DNA of 64,000 bases, taken from contig CAWDRV010000003.1 in NCBI GenBank assembly GCA_963804825.1, forward strand, positions 62,001-126,000, written 5' to 3'. The position numbers and the translations under genes are program-made. The notes beneath the pieces were generated by a model. That model was not told the DNA's origin. It saw only the letters and a program-made list of their open reading frames with translations, and searched no databases. The DNA is from JBKQVT01 sp963804825 (GTDB lineage: Bacteria; Planctomycetota; Planctomycetia; Pirellulales; Thermoguttaceae). The first letter of the stretch is position 1, and each line of letters starts with the position of its first letter. This document shows, piece by piece, positions 28,694 to 37,359 of this stretch.

Positions 28694-29728
28694 TCACACG
28701 CTGAACCGGATCAGCAAGATGTCGTCGTCCTGGACGACGTAATCCTTGGGCTCCTGGCGCATCAGGTGCTGGGCCTTCACGTCGCGCTCGCTCCCCAGCC
28801 GCACCAGGTCGCTGCACGTCATCACTTCGGCGCGGATGAAGCCGCGGGCCAGGTCGGTGTGGATCGAGGCCGCGGCCTCCAGGGCCGTCCCGCCCTGGGG
28901 CAACAGCCAACTGCGGACCTCCTTCTCGCCGGCGGTGAGGAAGAGCCGCTGGCCGGAAGCCTGCAAGAGCGTGCGCACCAGGCCGTCGCGGTCGGCGCCG
29001 CCCACGCCCAACTCCCGCTGAAACTCGGCCCGATCCGCCGGACTCATCTTCGACAGTTCCAATTCCAGGCCGGCGGGCACGGCCAACACGGCGGCGCCGG
29101 CCGCGTCCATCGCGGTGAACCGCTCCGGGTGCTGCTCGTCGTCGGCCGTGTTGAAGACCACCACCCGCGGCTTCTCGCTCAACAAGCGGAAGGAACTGGT
29201 CACCTTGAGCTGTTCGTCGGTCATGTCGGACTCGCGGAGCGGCCGGCCCGATTCCATGGCGGCCAGCACCGTCTTCAAGGTCGCCTGCTCGTGCAGCAGT
29301 TGTTCGTGTTCCTGTTTGGGCAACGGCTTGCGGAGCGAGTCCTCGACGCGCTTCATCCGTCCGCTGACGATCTCCATGTCGGCCAGCACGAGGTCTTCGT
29401 CGAACGAGCGGAGATCGGCCATCGGATCGGATCGGCCGTAGGCGGCCACGACCAGCACCAGGCAGCCGCTTTCGCGGATCAGCGCCAGCCGGGCGGCATT
29501 GCCCTCGTGACTGCGGCTCAGCCCCGGGGTATCGACCAGCTCGAGCGCCGCCATCGTCGTCTTCTTCGGCTTGTAGATCTTGCAGAGGGCCTCGATGCGG
29601 GGCTCGGGAACGGTGGCCATCGCGCTTTCCGCGGTGTGCGAGAGGGCGGCTTCGGGCTTCACGCCCGTCAGCCACTCGAACAGCGTGCTCTTGCCTGATC
29701 CTTGATAGCCGACTAGACCGATTTTCAT
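28694..29728 (-). CDS. YchF-like GTPase/ATPase (OBG family, DUF933 TGS domain)
   Basis: A 344-residue P-loop protein of the YchF branch of the OBG family. The P-loop is VGYQGSGKST (residues 6-15), an unusual variant of the GxPNVGKS loop in standard YchF. The DxPG motif is in LELVDTPGL. The purine-specificity position reads VVVFNTAD rather than NKxD or NxxE. The C-terminal DUF933/TGS domain is clear (QEPKDYVVQDDDILLIRFSV). Standard YchF binds ribosomes and hydrolyses ATP; this is a diverged paralogue, so the nucleotide preference is uncertain. It lies 9 bases downstream of the transglutaminase gene. Confidence 0.85.
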   Translation of the reverse strand: MKIGLVGYQGSGKSTLFEWLTGVKPEAALSHTAESAMATVPEPRIEALCKIYKPKKTTMAALELVDTPGLSRSHEGNAARLALIRESGCLVLVVAAYGRSDPMADLRSFDEDLVLADMEIVSGRMKRVEDSLRKPLPKQEHEQLLHEQATLKTVLAAMESGRPLRESDMTDEQLKVTSSFRLLSEKPRVVVFNTADDEQHPERFTAMDAAGAAVLAVPAGLELELSKMSPADRAEFQRELGVGGADRDGLVRTLLQASGQRLFLTAGEKEVRSWLLPQGGTALEAAASIHTDLARGFIRAEVMTCSDLVRLGSERDVKAQHLMRQEPKDYVVQDDDILLIRFSV

Positions 29729-29737
29729 GCGCAGGTC

Positions 29738-32122
29738 CTAATGCCGTGATCCATCGCGGGGAAAGGCGGCGTGCTCCCATTCCACCAGCCCATGTTCTAC
29801 CGCTTCCCGCCGGGGGTTGTCCAGGGGCAGGCCGCCGAAACGAACGCGGTAGAAGGCATCGACAATGCGGTCGGCGGCGGCCGCCAGGTCCTGCCGGCCG
29901 GCAGGGCCGACGATCGTGGCCGCGGCCAGCCGGGCGAATTCCCGCGGCGTCTGACCGGCGCCGCGGACCAGGCCCTTGCGGGCCAACAGGACCTCGAAGC
30001 GGCGATAGAACTCGACGCGTGGGCGGGCCCGCCGGGCCGGCGAGGCGGCCCGTCCGGCCAGCCGACCCCAGAACCGCTCCGGTCGCCGCCACAGGCCGAA
30101 ACCGATCCAGCCGGCCAGCGACAGGATCAGCGCCAGCGGCAAGCCGACGTGCAGCAGCCAGCCGCCGATGCCGTCCCATCGCGACAGATTCAAGAGGTTT
30201 GCAAGCCCGTGCAGCTTGCCGCGCCACCACTCGGCGCTGCATAGATTGCGCACCGTCGTTCGGATGGTGGTCACCAGGGGACGGTAGACGGCCTCGTTTT
30301 GGCGTTGCCGGTCCATTTCCATGACGTAGTTGGCCCAAAGGGAATCGATCCAATTGAGTCCCTGTTGGAGCCTGCTCATGGCCGAGTTGCCGGCCTGCTG
30401 CGAGGCGGCGGGCGTCGGGTCCAGCCGCAGCCATGCCCCGCCGGCCCAGCGCTGCGGGTCGTCGCCCCAGCGCAGCTTGCGCGGAACATAACGAGGGGCC
30501 AGGTACGCCTCGACCCAGGAATGGGCGTCGGACTGCCGGACCTGGTAGAACTTGCCCAGGGTGTTCCACTCGTCGCATCGGAATCCCAGGACGACGCGGG
30601 CCGGAATGCCCTGGCTGCGGAGCATCAAGGCCAGGGTGGTGGCGAAGTATTCGCAATGCCCGCGGGGATGGTTGGCCACGAAATCCTCGATGGGGTCCAG
30701 GTTCCGATCGCGCGACGGCCCTTCCAGGGAGTATTGAAACTGGTCCCCGCGGTTCAATCGCTGTTCCAGCAGCAGGGCGCGACCGTAGCGATCGTCGAGT
30801 TCGAGGTCGCCTTCGTCGATCCATTGCCGGGCCAGCGCCGCCAGGCGCGGCACCTTGGCCCAGGGGATTTGCAGCAAGGGGCGCAGATCCGTGGGGCGGT
30901 CGCCGTCGGGCTGCCCAACCCCCGGCTCGTCGCACGGCGCCAGCGGCGTCAATTGGCCGTCAAGAAACGCCGTCGTGCCCAAGGCATAGGTAAACCGCTG
31001 CGCACTGGCGGCGCCGTCCCGCCTCAACCGTCCCTGACGGCTGTCATACAACACCCGCTGGTCGTGCGCTCCTCGTACGACCGGCCAGATGCCGAACAAC
31101 TCGTCGCGGTCCAGCGGCTCGATGGTGATCTCCTGCCGCACCCAGTGTTCCGGCGGCTCGGTCCGGACGGGGGACCGGCTCGGCAGCCGGTTGGTGAACC
31201 GGCGGCGCTGCGCTCGGCGCCGTTGCTCCACTGGCCGGCGTCGTAGTGCGTCAGGATCGCGCCGCGGAGGTAGATTTCCGGCTGGACCGGATACAAGCGG
31301 CGGCGGGCTGTCCGATAGTAAGTCAGTCGCACCCGCATCACTTCCTCGCGGCTCTCCAGGATTTCACCCAATTGGCCCAGTTTGACCGTGTCGGTGAAGC
31401 CGACGAGGGACTTGGGCGGCAGCATGGCGCCGGGCCACGCCGGGCGACCCAGCCGCGGCACGGTAAAGAAAATCACCAGGGTCAGCGTCAGCGTCCCCAT
31501 CCCCAGCATGGCCAGCCGTTGGAACAACTCGCCGACGACGCCGGCCCGGCTGCTGCCGGCCGAACTGCCCGTGAACGCGGACTGGGCGCCGAGCAGCGGC
31601 CAACGGCTGCCGGCCGCAGACGCCAGCCGCGGCAGCGACTCGCCGCCTTGATACCGGCTCCCTTGCGAGTACAAGAACAGACAGCGCCAAGGCCGACAAG
31701 CCGGTCATCATGTAGAACACCAACACGATTCCGAACATCGCCCCGTGGCTGAATATCGCGGCCACCACCACCTCCAACAGGCTGATGATCGCCAACTGCC
31801 AGTAGATCGAGCGGTCTTTCTTCCGGAAGAACAAGACCACTTGCAGACAAACGATCAGATCAGCGAGGACCAGGAGCCGCGCTTCCCCGTCGGCGCGGGC
31901 CAGGTGCAAGGCGAAATAGGCCACCAGCAACAGAGCGACCGCGCTGGCCATGGTCCGGTTCAAGCAGAGCCAGCCCCGCACGTCGGTCACCCAGATCGAG
32001 GCCCCCGCGGCCAGCCCGACCAGCAGCGGTTTCGCCGGGCTGTCCTGGCCCATGCTCAGCAGCAGGGCCGCCAGTCCGGCCAACGTCGCCATGTTGATCT
32101 GAAGCAGTCGTTGCAGGTACAT
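29738..32122 (-). CDS. Transglutaminase-like membrane protein of the TgpA type (two frameshifts)
   Basis: A protein of about 795 residues. The N-terminal 170 residues hold several membrane helices (LAGLAALLLSMG, MASAVALLLVAYFALHLA and others), followed by a helix LGMGTLTLTLVIFFTVP. The transglutaminase core has the catalytic Cys in HPRGHCEYFATTLALML, His in SDAHSWVEAYL and Asp in WLRLDPTP. A C-terminal helix and a DUF4129-like tail follow. The frame breaks twice, at about 31660-31680 and about 31195-31215; each segment fits the family in order. The start ATG 32122 is preferred. It is downstream of DUF58 in cluster B (42-base gap). TgpA-like proteins are envelope proteins often linked to MoxR/DUF58; the substrate is unknown. 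Confidence 0.85.
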
Positions 32123-32164
32123 GTTTTTGTGAGCGTTCGGGCGCCATTGCCCGCAACCCAAGGC

Positions 32165-33354
32165 TTACTCCAATTGAAAATAGCGGTCCAAATCCGGGCT
32201 GGAGGCGTCGATCACCCGCAAACGCCTCAACAGGGCGCGGTGGGCCGGGTCGGCCGCCAAGGGCCCCAGCCGCGACGGATCACTCAAGTCCAGCGGTCTC
32301 GTGGTAATCAGGACCAGTTCCGCCGCCGACTCGACCGAGCGGCCGGCCTCGTCCAACAACGCGATCAGGCCGTCCTGACTTTGCCCTTCGATCAAGGCCA
32401 GTTGTTCCATCAAGTCTTGCAGCAGGGCGGCCGACGCCGGGCCGCCGGCGCACCGCGGGCGGGAACCGACCGTGCCCAAATACACGTTGCTGTCGCCCTT
32501 GCGGCAGAGATCGTCGACCACGGTGGCGGCGAAACTGACGGCCAACTCGACATTCTCCAGGTGGACGGCCTCGGGACGCTGCGGCTGCCACAGGTCCAGC
32601 AGCAGCGCCACGTCGCGGTTCCGCGGCTGCTCGAACTGGAGGACCATGAGTTTTCCGGCCCTGGCGGAGGTCCGTCCGTGGATCCAGCGCCGGCTGTCGC
32701 CGCTGTGCCAGGGGCGGATGCCGTAGAAGTCGCCGTCGGCGCCGGCCCGTTGCTCCCGCCGCTTCGTGCCCGCGAACGACTGCCGGTGCCGTTGGATCCA
32801 GCCGCGGGTGAGCCGCCCCACGCGGGGAAAAACGATCAGCGACTCGGTTCGCCCCGCGGTGACCGTATGGCAGAACAAGCCGAAGGGAAAGCGCGTGCTC
32901 AGCCGCAGCGGTCCCAGTTGATAGCGGCCGCGCTCGGCGAGCCGGCCGCGGTAGGAACCTTTGCGCGTCTGGCGGGCGGGCGAATAGGGGAAGAAGACCG
33001 CCGGTTGCAGCGGCTTGGCGCGGCGCCGGGCGCCGGGCCCGCCGTCGGCGCGGCGGATCTGCTCCTCGACGACCACGGCCCAACTTCCCAGGTGCCGCCG
33101 CGTGTTCGTCAGCGCGATGCCCCCGACGAGCAAGTCGCCGGCGCAGACGCCCTGCGGCGCTTGCGGCGGGCCTGCAAGCCGCGCAGACTGTGGACGGCCA
33201 TGAAACGGCTCAACAGCAGCGGCCCGGCCAACATGCCCGCCAACACCACCAGCAGGTTGACTTCCCGGATCAACGCCCCGCAGAAGACCAGCAGGAACAC
33301 GATCAGGTAGGCCAAGCCTTCGTGGGAGATCGTGGTTCGGCGCGTGGATGCCAT
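32165..33354 (-). CDS. DUF58 protein with N-terminal membrane anchor (cluster B, one frameshift)
   Basis: A protein of about 396 residues. It starts at ATG 33354 after a GAGGAAA site. Two N-terminal membrane helices (GLAYLIVFLLVFCGALI and VNLLVVLAGMLAGPLLL) are followed by a beta-rich domain and the DUF58 segment GADGDFYGIRPWHSGDSRRW, then a VWA-like strand VALLLDLWQP whose metal-site motif is degraded. The frame breaks near 33158 (one base lost), joining GLQARRK to PQGVCAGDLLVGGIAL. It lies between MoxR and the transglutaminase gene. Compared with the cluster A DUF58 it is membrane-anchored and its metal site is not conserved. Confidence 0.85.
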
Positions 33355-33400
33355 GAGGTTTCCTCGCCGCACACTCGTGGTGCGATACGCTTAAAGTGTC

Positions 33401-33470
33401 GGGTGCCACGGTTGGCTTGTCCAACCGTGTTTTCAGCACTGCTGGGCAAGCCAGCAGTGGCACCCCACCT
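33401..33470. repeat. Hairpin repeat of the GTGCCAC / GCTGGCTTGTCC family
   Basis: The segment has the arms GTGCCACGGTTGGCTTGTCC and, inverted, GGCAAGCCAGCAGTGGCACC. It is related to 23265-23336 but more diverged. It lies in the MoxR-DUF58 gap of cluster B. Confidence 0.85.
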
Positions 33471-33486
33471 CGCGCCTGCACCATAA

Positions 33487-34431
33487 TTACGCCGGCACGG
33501 GCACGTCGTCGACGAGCCGTTCGATCAAGGCCTCGACCGCCGCCCGCTGATCGCCGTGGAGGTATCCCTTGGTGATGACGCGATGGGCCAGCACGGGGAC
33601 GGCCAGCAGTTTCACGTCGTCGGGGACGACGTAGCCGCGGCCGGCGACCAAGGCCGCCGCCTGCGCCGCGCGATACAGCGCCAACGCCCCCCGGGTGCTC
33701 ACGCCGACGTGCAGCTCGTCGCAATCGCGGGTGGCCTGAACGATGTCCAACAAGTAGCCGTTGACCGAGTCCTCGACTTCCACCCGGCGAACTTCCTCCT
33801 GCAAACCGACGATCTGCTCGCAACGGACCACGCTCTGGAGCGTCTCGACCGGCTCGCCCAGGCGATGGCTGGTGAGCACCTCCAGTTCGACGTTCCGCGC
33901 CGGGTAGCCCATCGGAATCCGCAGCAGGAACCGGTCCAGTTGGCTTTCCGGCAGCGGATAGGTGCCCTCGAACTCGACGGGATTCTGCGTGCCGATCACC
34001 ATGAACGGCCGCGGCAGCGGGTGCGTCTGGCCGTCGACCGACACCTGCCGCTCGCTCATGGCTTCCAACAGGGCGCTTTGGGTCCGCGGCGTCGCCCGGT
34101 TGATCTCGTCGGCCAACACGACGTTGGCGAAGATCGGGCCGGGACTGAAACTGAACTCCTGCGTCTTCGTGTTGTAGAGGCTGCTGCCGGTGATGTCGGC
34201 CGGGAGCAGATCGGGCGTGAACTGGATGCGATGGAACGCCCCGGCGACGCTCCGGGCCATCGCCTTGCCGACCAGCGTCTTGCCCACCCCCGGCACGTCC
34301 TCCAAGAGGAGGTGCTCGCCGGCCAGCAGGGCCACCGTGGTCAGCCGCACCGCCTCGCTTTGCCCCAAGACGACGCGGCTGACGTTCTCGAAAAGTTGGG
34401 CGATCAGGCTTTCCGTTTCCGTGCTCATCAT
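33487..34431 (-). CDS. MoxR-family AAA+ ATPase (cluster B)
   Basis: A 314-residue MoxR ATPase with Walker A DVPGVGKT near residue 44, Walker B VVLADEINR near 107, and the signature IGTQNPVEFEGTYPLPESQL. It is the first gene of cluster B, followed by DUF58 and transglutaminase genes, and is clearly diverged from the cluster A MoxR. The start is ATG 34431, or 34428 one codon later. It probably remodels the DUF58/VWA partner encoded downstream. Confidence 0.93.
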   Translation of the reverse strand: MMSTETESLIAQLFENVSRVVLGQSEAVRLTTVALLAGEHLLLEDVPGVGKTLVGKAMARSVAGAFHRIQFTPDLLPADITGSSLYNTKTQEFSFSPGPIFANVVLADEINRATPRTQSALLEAMSERQVSVDGQTHPLPRPFMVIGTQNPVEFEGTYPLPESQLDRFLLRIPMGYPARNVELEVLTSHRLGEPVETLQSVVRCEQIVGLQEEVRRVEVEDSVNGYLLDIVQATRDCDELHVGVSTRGALALYRAAQAAALVAGRGYVVPDDVKLLAVPVLAHRVITKGYLHGDQRAAVEALIERLVDDVPVPA

Positions 34432-34947
34432 GGCCCCATTGTAACCGATTCAAGGCGGAGGGCGGAGGGCGGAAGGGGGAAGGCGGAAGGCGGAAGGAGA
34501 AGTGAGCCGGAGGCGTGAGCCTCCGGATCGGAAGGCGGTGGGCGGAAGTGAGCCGGAGGCGTGAGCCTCCGGATCGGAAGGCGGTGGGCGAGGGGGACTA
34601 TTTGGGCAAGCCGGCGCGATAGCCGCCCAGCCGGCCCGTGGCGGGAAAGATTCGGTCGTGGACGCCGCGTTGCCTTTTTGCCACGCCGGCGGCCGCGGAC
34701 GAGGCAAGCGGCCGATTATGCGGCACACAGCACAAGTCGTTGTGTAGCCTTCGGTTGCAACGCCACCGCCAGGCCGCCAGCACGGCGGCCGGCGCGACGG
34801 CACACCAGTTGCTCGCCATAAATCGCGGGCACGGGCGTGCAAGGGTGTAGAATTCAGCAGTCGGAAATCCGTTTCATCCTTCAACCTTCCAATCCGGAGA
34901 CTAACGCCTCCGGCTCCGTCCATCCCTTATCGCCGGCCGGCCATCCC
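34432..34947. other. Gene-free region with repeats
   Basis: No convincing gene. GGCGGAAGG units (34454-34500) are followed by two GGAGGCGTGAGCCTCC palindromes 47 bases apart (about 34503 and 34550) and, near the next gene, one diverged copy (about 34888-34917). The middle (about 34590-34880) is unique sequence with no clear signal; it should contain the promoters for the divergent MoxR and acetyltransferase genes. Confidence 0.7.
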
Positions 34948-36081
34948 ATGATTCACGTCGAAGAGATCAACGACTTGGAACAATTGGCCGGCCGGCGATT
35001 GCTTTGGAACGCCCTGTTGCCGCAGACCCGCGGCGCCACCTTCTTTCAATCGCTCGACTGGCTGGAAGTCTACTGGCGGCACTTCGGCGCCGGTCAGCGT
35101 TTGCGGCTGCTGGTGGTCCATGCCGACGGGCAGCCGCTGGGGATCTTGCCCCTGGTGGTGCGGAGGGAACGGACCCGCGTCGGCCGGGTGCGGACGCTGA
35201 CGTATCCGTTGCACGACTGGGGCACGTTCTATGGCCCCATCGGGCCGAATCCCACGGCGACGTTGCTTGCGGGCCTCCGCCACCTCGCCCGCACGCCGCG
35301 CGACTGGGACATGCTCGATCTGCGTTGGGTCAACCTGGACGGCTGCGACCTGGGTCGAACCGAGCGGACGATGGAGTTGGCCGGCCTTCCTCCCTCGAAG
35401 CAAGGCTGGAACGTTGCCCCTCGAATCGAGATCGAAGGCACTTGGCAGGATTATTGGCACAGCCGGGACAAGAAATGGCGGCACAACGTCGAGCGCTGCG
35501 GGCGCCGCTTGGACGAACAAGGCGAGGTTGCCTTCGTGCGTTATCGGCCCGAGGGCGCGGCCAACGGCGACGGCGATCCTCGCTGGGACCTTTACGACGC
35601 TTGCGTGGAACTGGCCCGGCGAAGCTGGCAGAGCAACGCCGCCGACGGCACGACGCTTAGCAGCCCGACGGTCTGCCGGTATCTGCGCGATACCCATGCG
35701 GCGGCCGCCCGGACCGGCAACGTCGATGTGAACCTCCTGCTGCTGGACCATCGCCCCGTGGCCTTCGTCTACAACTACGTCTACGACGGCTGGATCTACG
35801 ACCTGCGAAAGGGCTTCGATCCCGAGTTGGCGGCCTTCCGGCCCGGGCTGGTGCTGGAGAAGATGATGGTGGAAGACGGCTTCCACCGCGGCGACCATGC
35901 GTACGACTTGGGCGTCGGCTCGTTGGCGATCAAGCGGCCCTGGCAGACCGCCGTGGCCACGAGTTACCGCTTCACGCATTTTCCCGCCACGATTTCCCGC
36001 GTGCAGATTCTGCGGCTGAAGCGTTGGCTGATGGGCCGCATCTATGGCCGGTCCTCGACGGCCTGCCGCCAGGGAGCGTGA
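34948..36081 (+). CDS. BioF2-like (GNAT/FemAB-type) acetyltransferase
   Basis: A 377-residue protein of the acetyltransferase family PF13480, often annotated as BioF2-like or CelD-like. Features are an N-terminal LPQTRGATFFQSLDWLEVYW, a middle segment SRDKKWRHNVERCGRRLDEQ and a C-terminal DYDLRKGFDPELAAF-like region (read WIYDLRKGFDPELAAFRPG), followed by AYDLGVGSLAIKRPW. Proteins of this type occur in exopolysaccharide or peptidoglycan-modification loci, but here there is no such neighbour. The start is ATG 34948; the upstream extension translates repeats. A strong terminator follows at 36128. Confidence 0.85.
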   Translation: MIHVEEINDLEQLAGRRLLWNALLPQTRGATFFQSLDWLEVYWRHFGAGQRLRLLVVHADGQPLGILPLVVRRERTRVGRVRTLTYPLHDWGTFYGPIGPNPTATLLAGLRHLARTPRDWDMLDLRWVNLDGCDLGRTERTMELAGLPPSKQGWNVAPRIEIEGTWQDYWHSRDKKWRHNVERCGRRLDEQGEVAFVRYRPEGAANGDGDPRWDLYDACVELARRSWQSNAADGTTLSSPTVCRYLRDTHAAAARTGNVDVNLLLLDHRPVAFVYNYVYDGWIYDLRKGFDPELAAFRPGLVLEKMMVEDGFHRGDHAYDLGVGSLAIKRPWQTAVATSYRFTHFPATISRVQILRLKRWLMGRIYGRSSTACRQGA

Positions 36082-36127
36082 AACAAAGGCGGAGGGCGGA
36101 GGGCAAATCGCTTGCGGTTTCGCCGTT

Positions 36128-36156
36128 GCCCCCGGAACGCAGTCCGGGGGCTTTTT
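36128..36156 (+). terminator. Rho-independent terminator after the acetyltransferase gene
   Basis: A perfect 9-base stem GCCCCCGGA / TCCGGGGGC with a 6-base loop is followed by TTTTT, about 47 bases after the stop at 36081. Typical intrinsic terminator geometry. Confidence 0.85.
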
Positions 36157-36225
36157 CCAATCCCTAATCCCTAATCCCCAATCCCTTCCCCCTTCCGCCT
36201 TCCGCCTTCCCCCTTCCGCCGGTCG
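36157..36225. repeat. TAATCCC array joined to GGCGGAAGG-type units
   Basis: Several AATCCCTAATCCC units (36157-36184) are followed by CCTTCCGCC units (36185-36222). The array encodes the C-terminal tail and the TAG stop of the minus-strand GlsB-like gene. Confidence 0.88.
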
Positions 36226-36529
36226 CCTTGGCGCGAAAGACATGGACAATCTGATAGAGAACCAGCAGCAAAAAGGCGCCGCCGGCCGCGGCGAAGAAAC
36301 CCAACGGGCTGATGGGATTCAACGGGCGGTCACCCAGCGACCAGGAAAGAATGGCCAGCCCAACGGCACTGCCGGCAATCCCCAGGGCCAAGGTCGGCAA
36401 GGGGCCGGAAGGCTCGCGGACCGGCAAAACGACCCGGGCCAACAGCCCGGCCAAACTGCCGAAACCGATCCAGATCAGCACGACGTTGGCCCAATGCTGG
36501 GCGACTTGGGAGAATTCGAGGTCGGACAT
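36164..36529 (-). CDS. GlsB/YeaQ/YmgE-like small membrane protein with repeat-derived tail
   Basis: A 121-residue protein resembling the transglycosylase-associated (GlsB/YeaQ) family: three hydrophobic helices, with ALGIAGSAVGLAILSW in the middle and GFFAAAGGAFLLLVLYQIV at the end. The start is ATG 36529. The last 20 residues (from about KATGGRGKAEGGRGK) are encoded by the GGCGGAAGG and TTAGGGAT repeats, including the TAG stop. The original protein probably ended a little earlier, and repeat insertion added a new tail. The family assignment is moderate because the first helix is diverged. Confidence 0.65.
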   Translation of the reverse strand: MSDLEFSQVAQHWANVVLIWIGFGSLAGLLARVVLPVREPSGPLPTLALGIAGSAVGLAILSWSLGDRPLNPISPLGFFAAAGGAFLLLVLYQIVHVFRAKATGGRGKAEGGRGKGLGIRD

Positions 36530-36769
36530 GAATGGGGACGGAAACAAGAGCGCTCCGCGGTTACTGCATGTCCCTCACGCTGTTGACGTCCAAGGGGTAT
36601 CGCCTCCCGCGACACGAAGTGCCTTGGACGCCAACAACGTTGGGCGCCGTCCCCCCCAACGTCTCTCCCCGCGTCGCCCATGGACGGGAACGGCCCGCGT
36701 CCGGCCTTCTCCATCCCCAGCAAACGAAGCGAGACGACGTTCAGCGATGACGGGTGCTACTGGGTCCGC

Positions 36770-37006
36770 CTACGGCTGGCGCGATGCCTCTTCCTGGTTA
36801 TAGGCCTTGATCGCTGCCGCTTCTCGGGAAAGCGGCATTTGCGGTCCTGGTGGGTAGTACTGCACCTCTTGATCGAGATAAAACGGGCTCGGAAGGGTCT
36901 GGTTGCCGTACTCGCTTTGGCAGCCCGTAAAACCGATCGTCAGCGTGGCTCCCACGCCGAGCAACAGGGCCCGAACACAGCGCCACCGGTTGTTGGAGCC
37001 CAGCAT
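36770..37006 (-). CDS. Small lipoprotein of unknown function
   Basis: A 78-residue protein with a basic start (NNRWRCVR), a hydrophobic stretch (ALLLGVGATLTIGFTGC) ending in a lipobox Cys near residue 29, and a short, polar, proline- and tyrosine-rich mature part (YLDQEVQYYPPGPQMPL). The start is ATG 37006. Family unknown; the lipobox supports a real exported lipoprotein. It is divergent from the TPR-CHAT gene. Confidence 0.68.
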   Translation of the reverse strand: MLGSNNRWRCVRALLLGVGATLTIGFTGCQSEYGNQTLPSPFYLDQEVQYYPPGPQMPLSREAAAIKAYNQEEASRQP

Positions 37007-37359
37007 GGGCCACCTCCATCCTTTAATTGTCCAAAGTGCGCAGTCTTCCGCATTCTTCTTACCTAATGTCAGACGTTAAAGCTGTCGTAATCCATACAAT
37101 CGGCACCAACGTTATCGGCCAACACGGTCCGGAACTTTAGGAAGATGACCGTCTTCGGCCTGATGCCGGAGAAACCCGACGGCAGGTGGTTTCGCTGGCA
37201 ATCAGCTTGGGAAAGGGGTAAGATCGAAGGGTGTAAGCGTTCGCGGAGATGGTTCCAAGGATTGCGGCGCCGTGGGCGCCCCTTGGGACTCGGGCCCGTT
37301 TGCGCCGCGAAAAGGCGATCATCCCCTTGTTGCGCGGCAGTGCCGCGAAGGAGTCGATC
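37007..37359. other. Divergent intergenic region
   Basis: It separates the small lipoprotein (minus) from the TPR-CHAT gene (plus). No ORF here looks coding and no known repeat family is present, which is unusual in this window. It should hold the promoters of both genes, but I see no strong -35/-10 pair. Confidence 0.6.

Noticed and set aside
32165..34453. One 762-codon minus-strand protein spanning the MoxR B and DUF58 genes
   Set aside because: It mixes the antisense-free frame of DUF58 with an out-of-frame reading of MoxR; the MoxR and DUF58 motifs lie in separate frames divided by a repeat.
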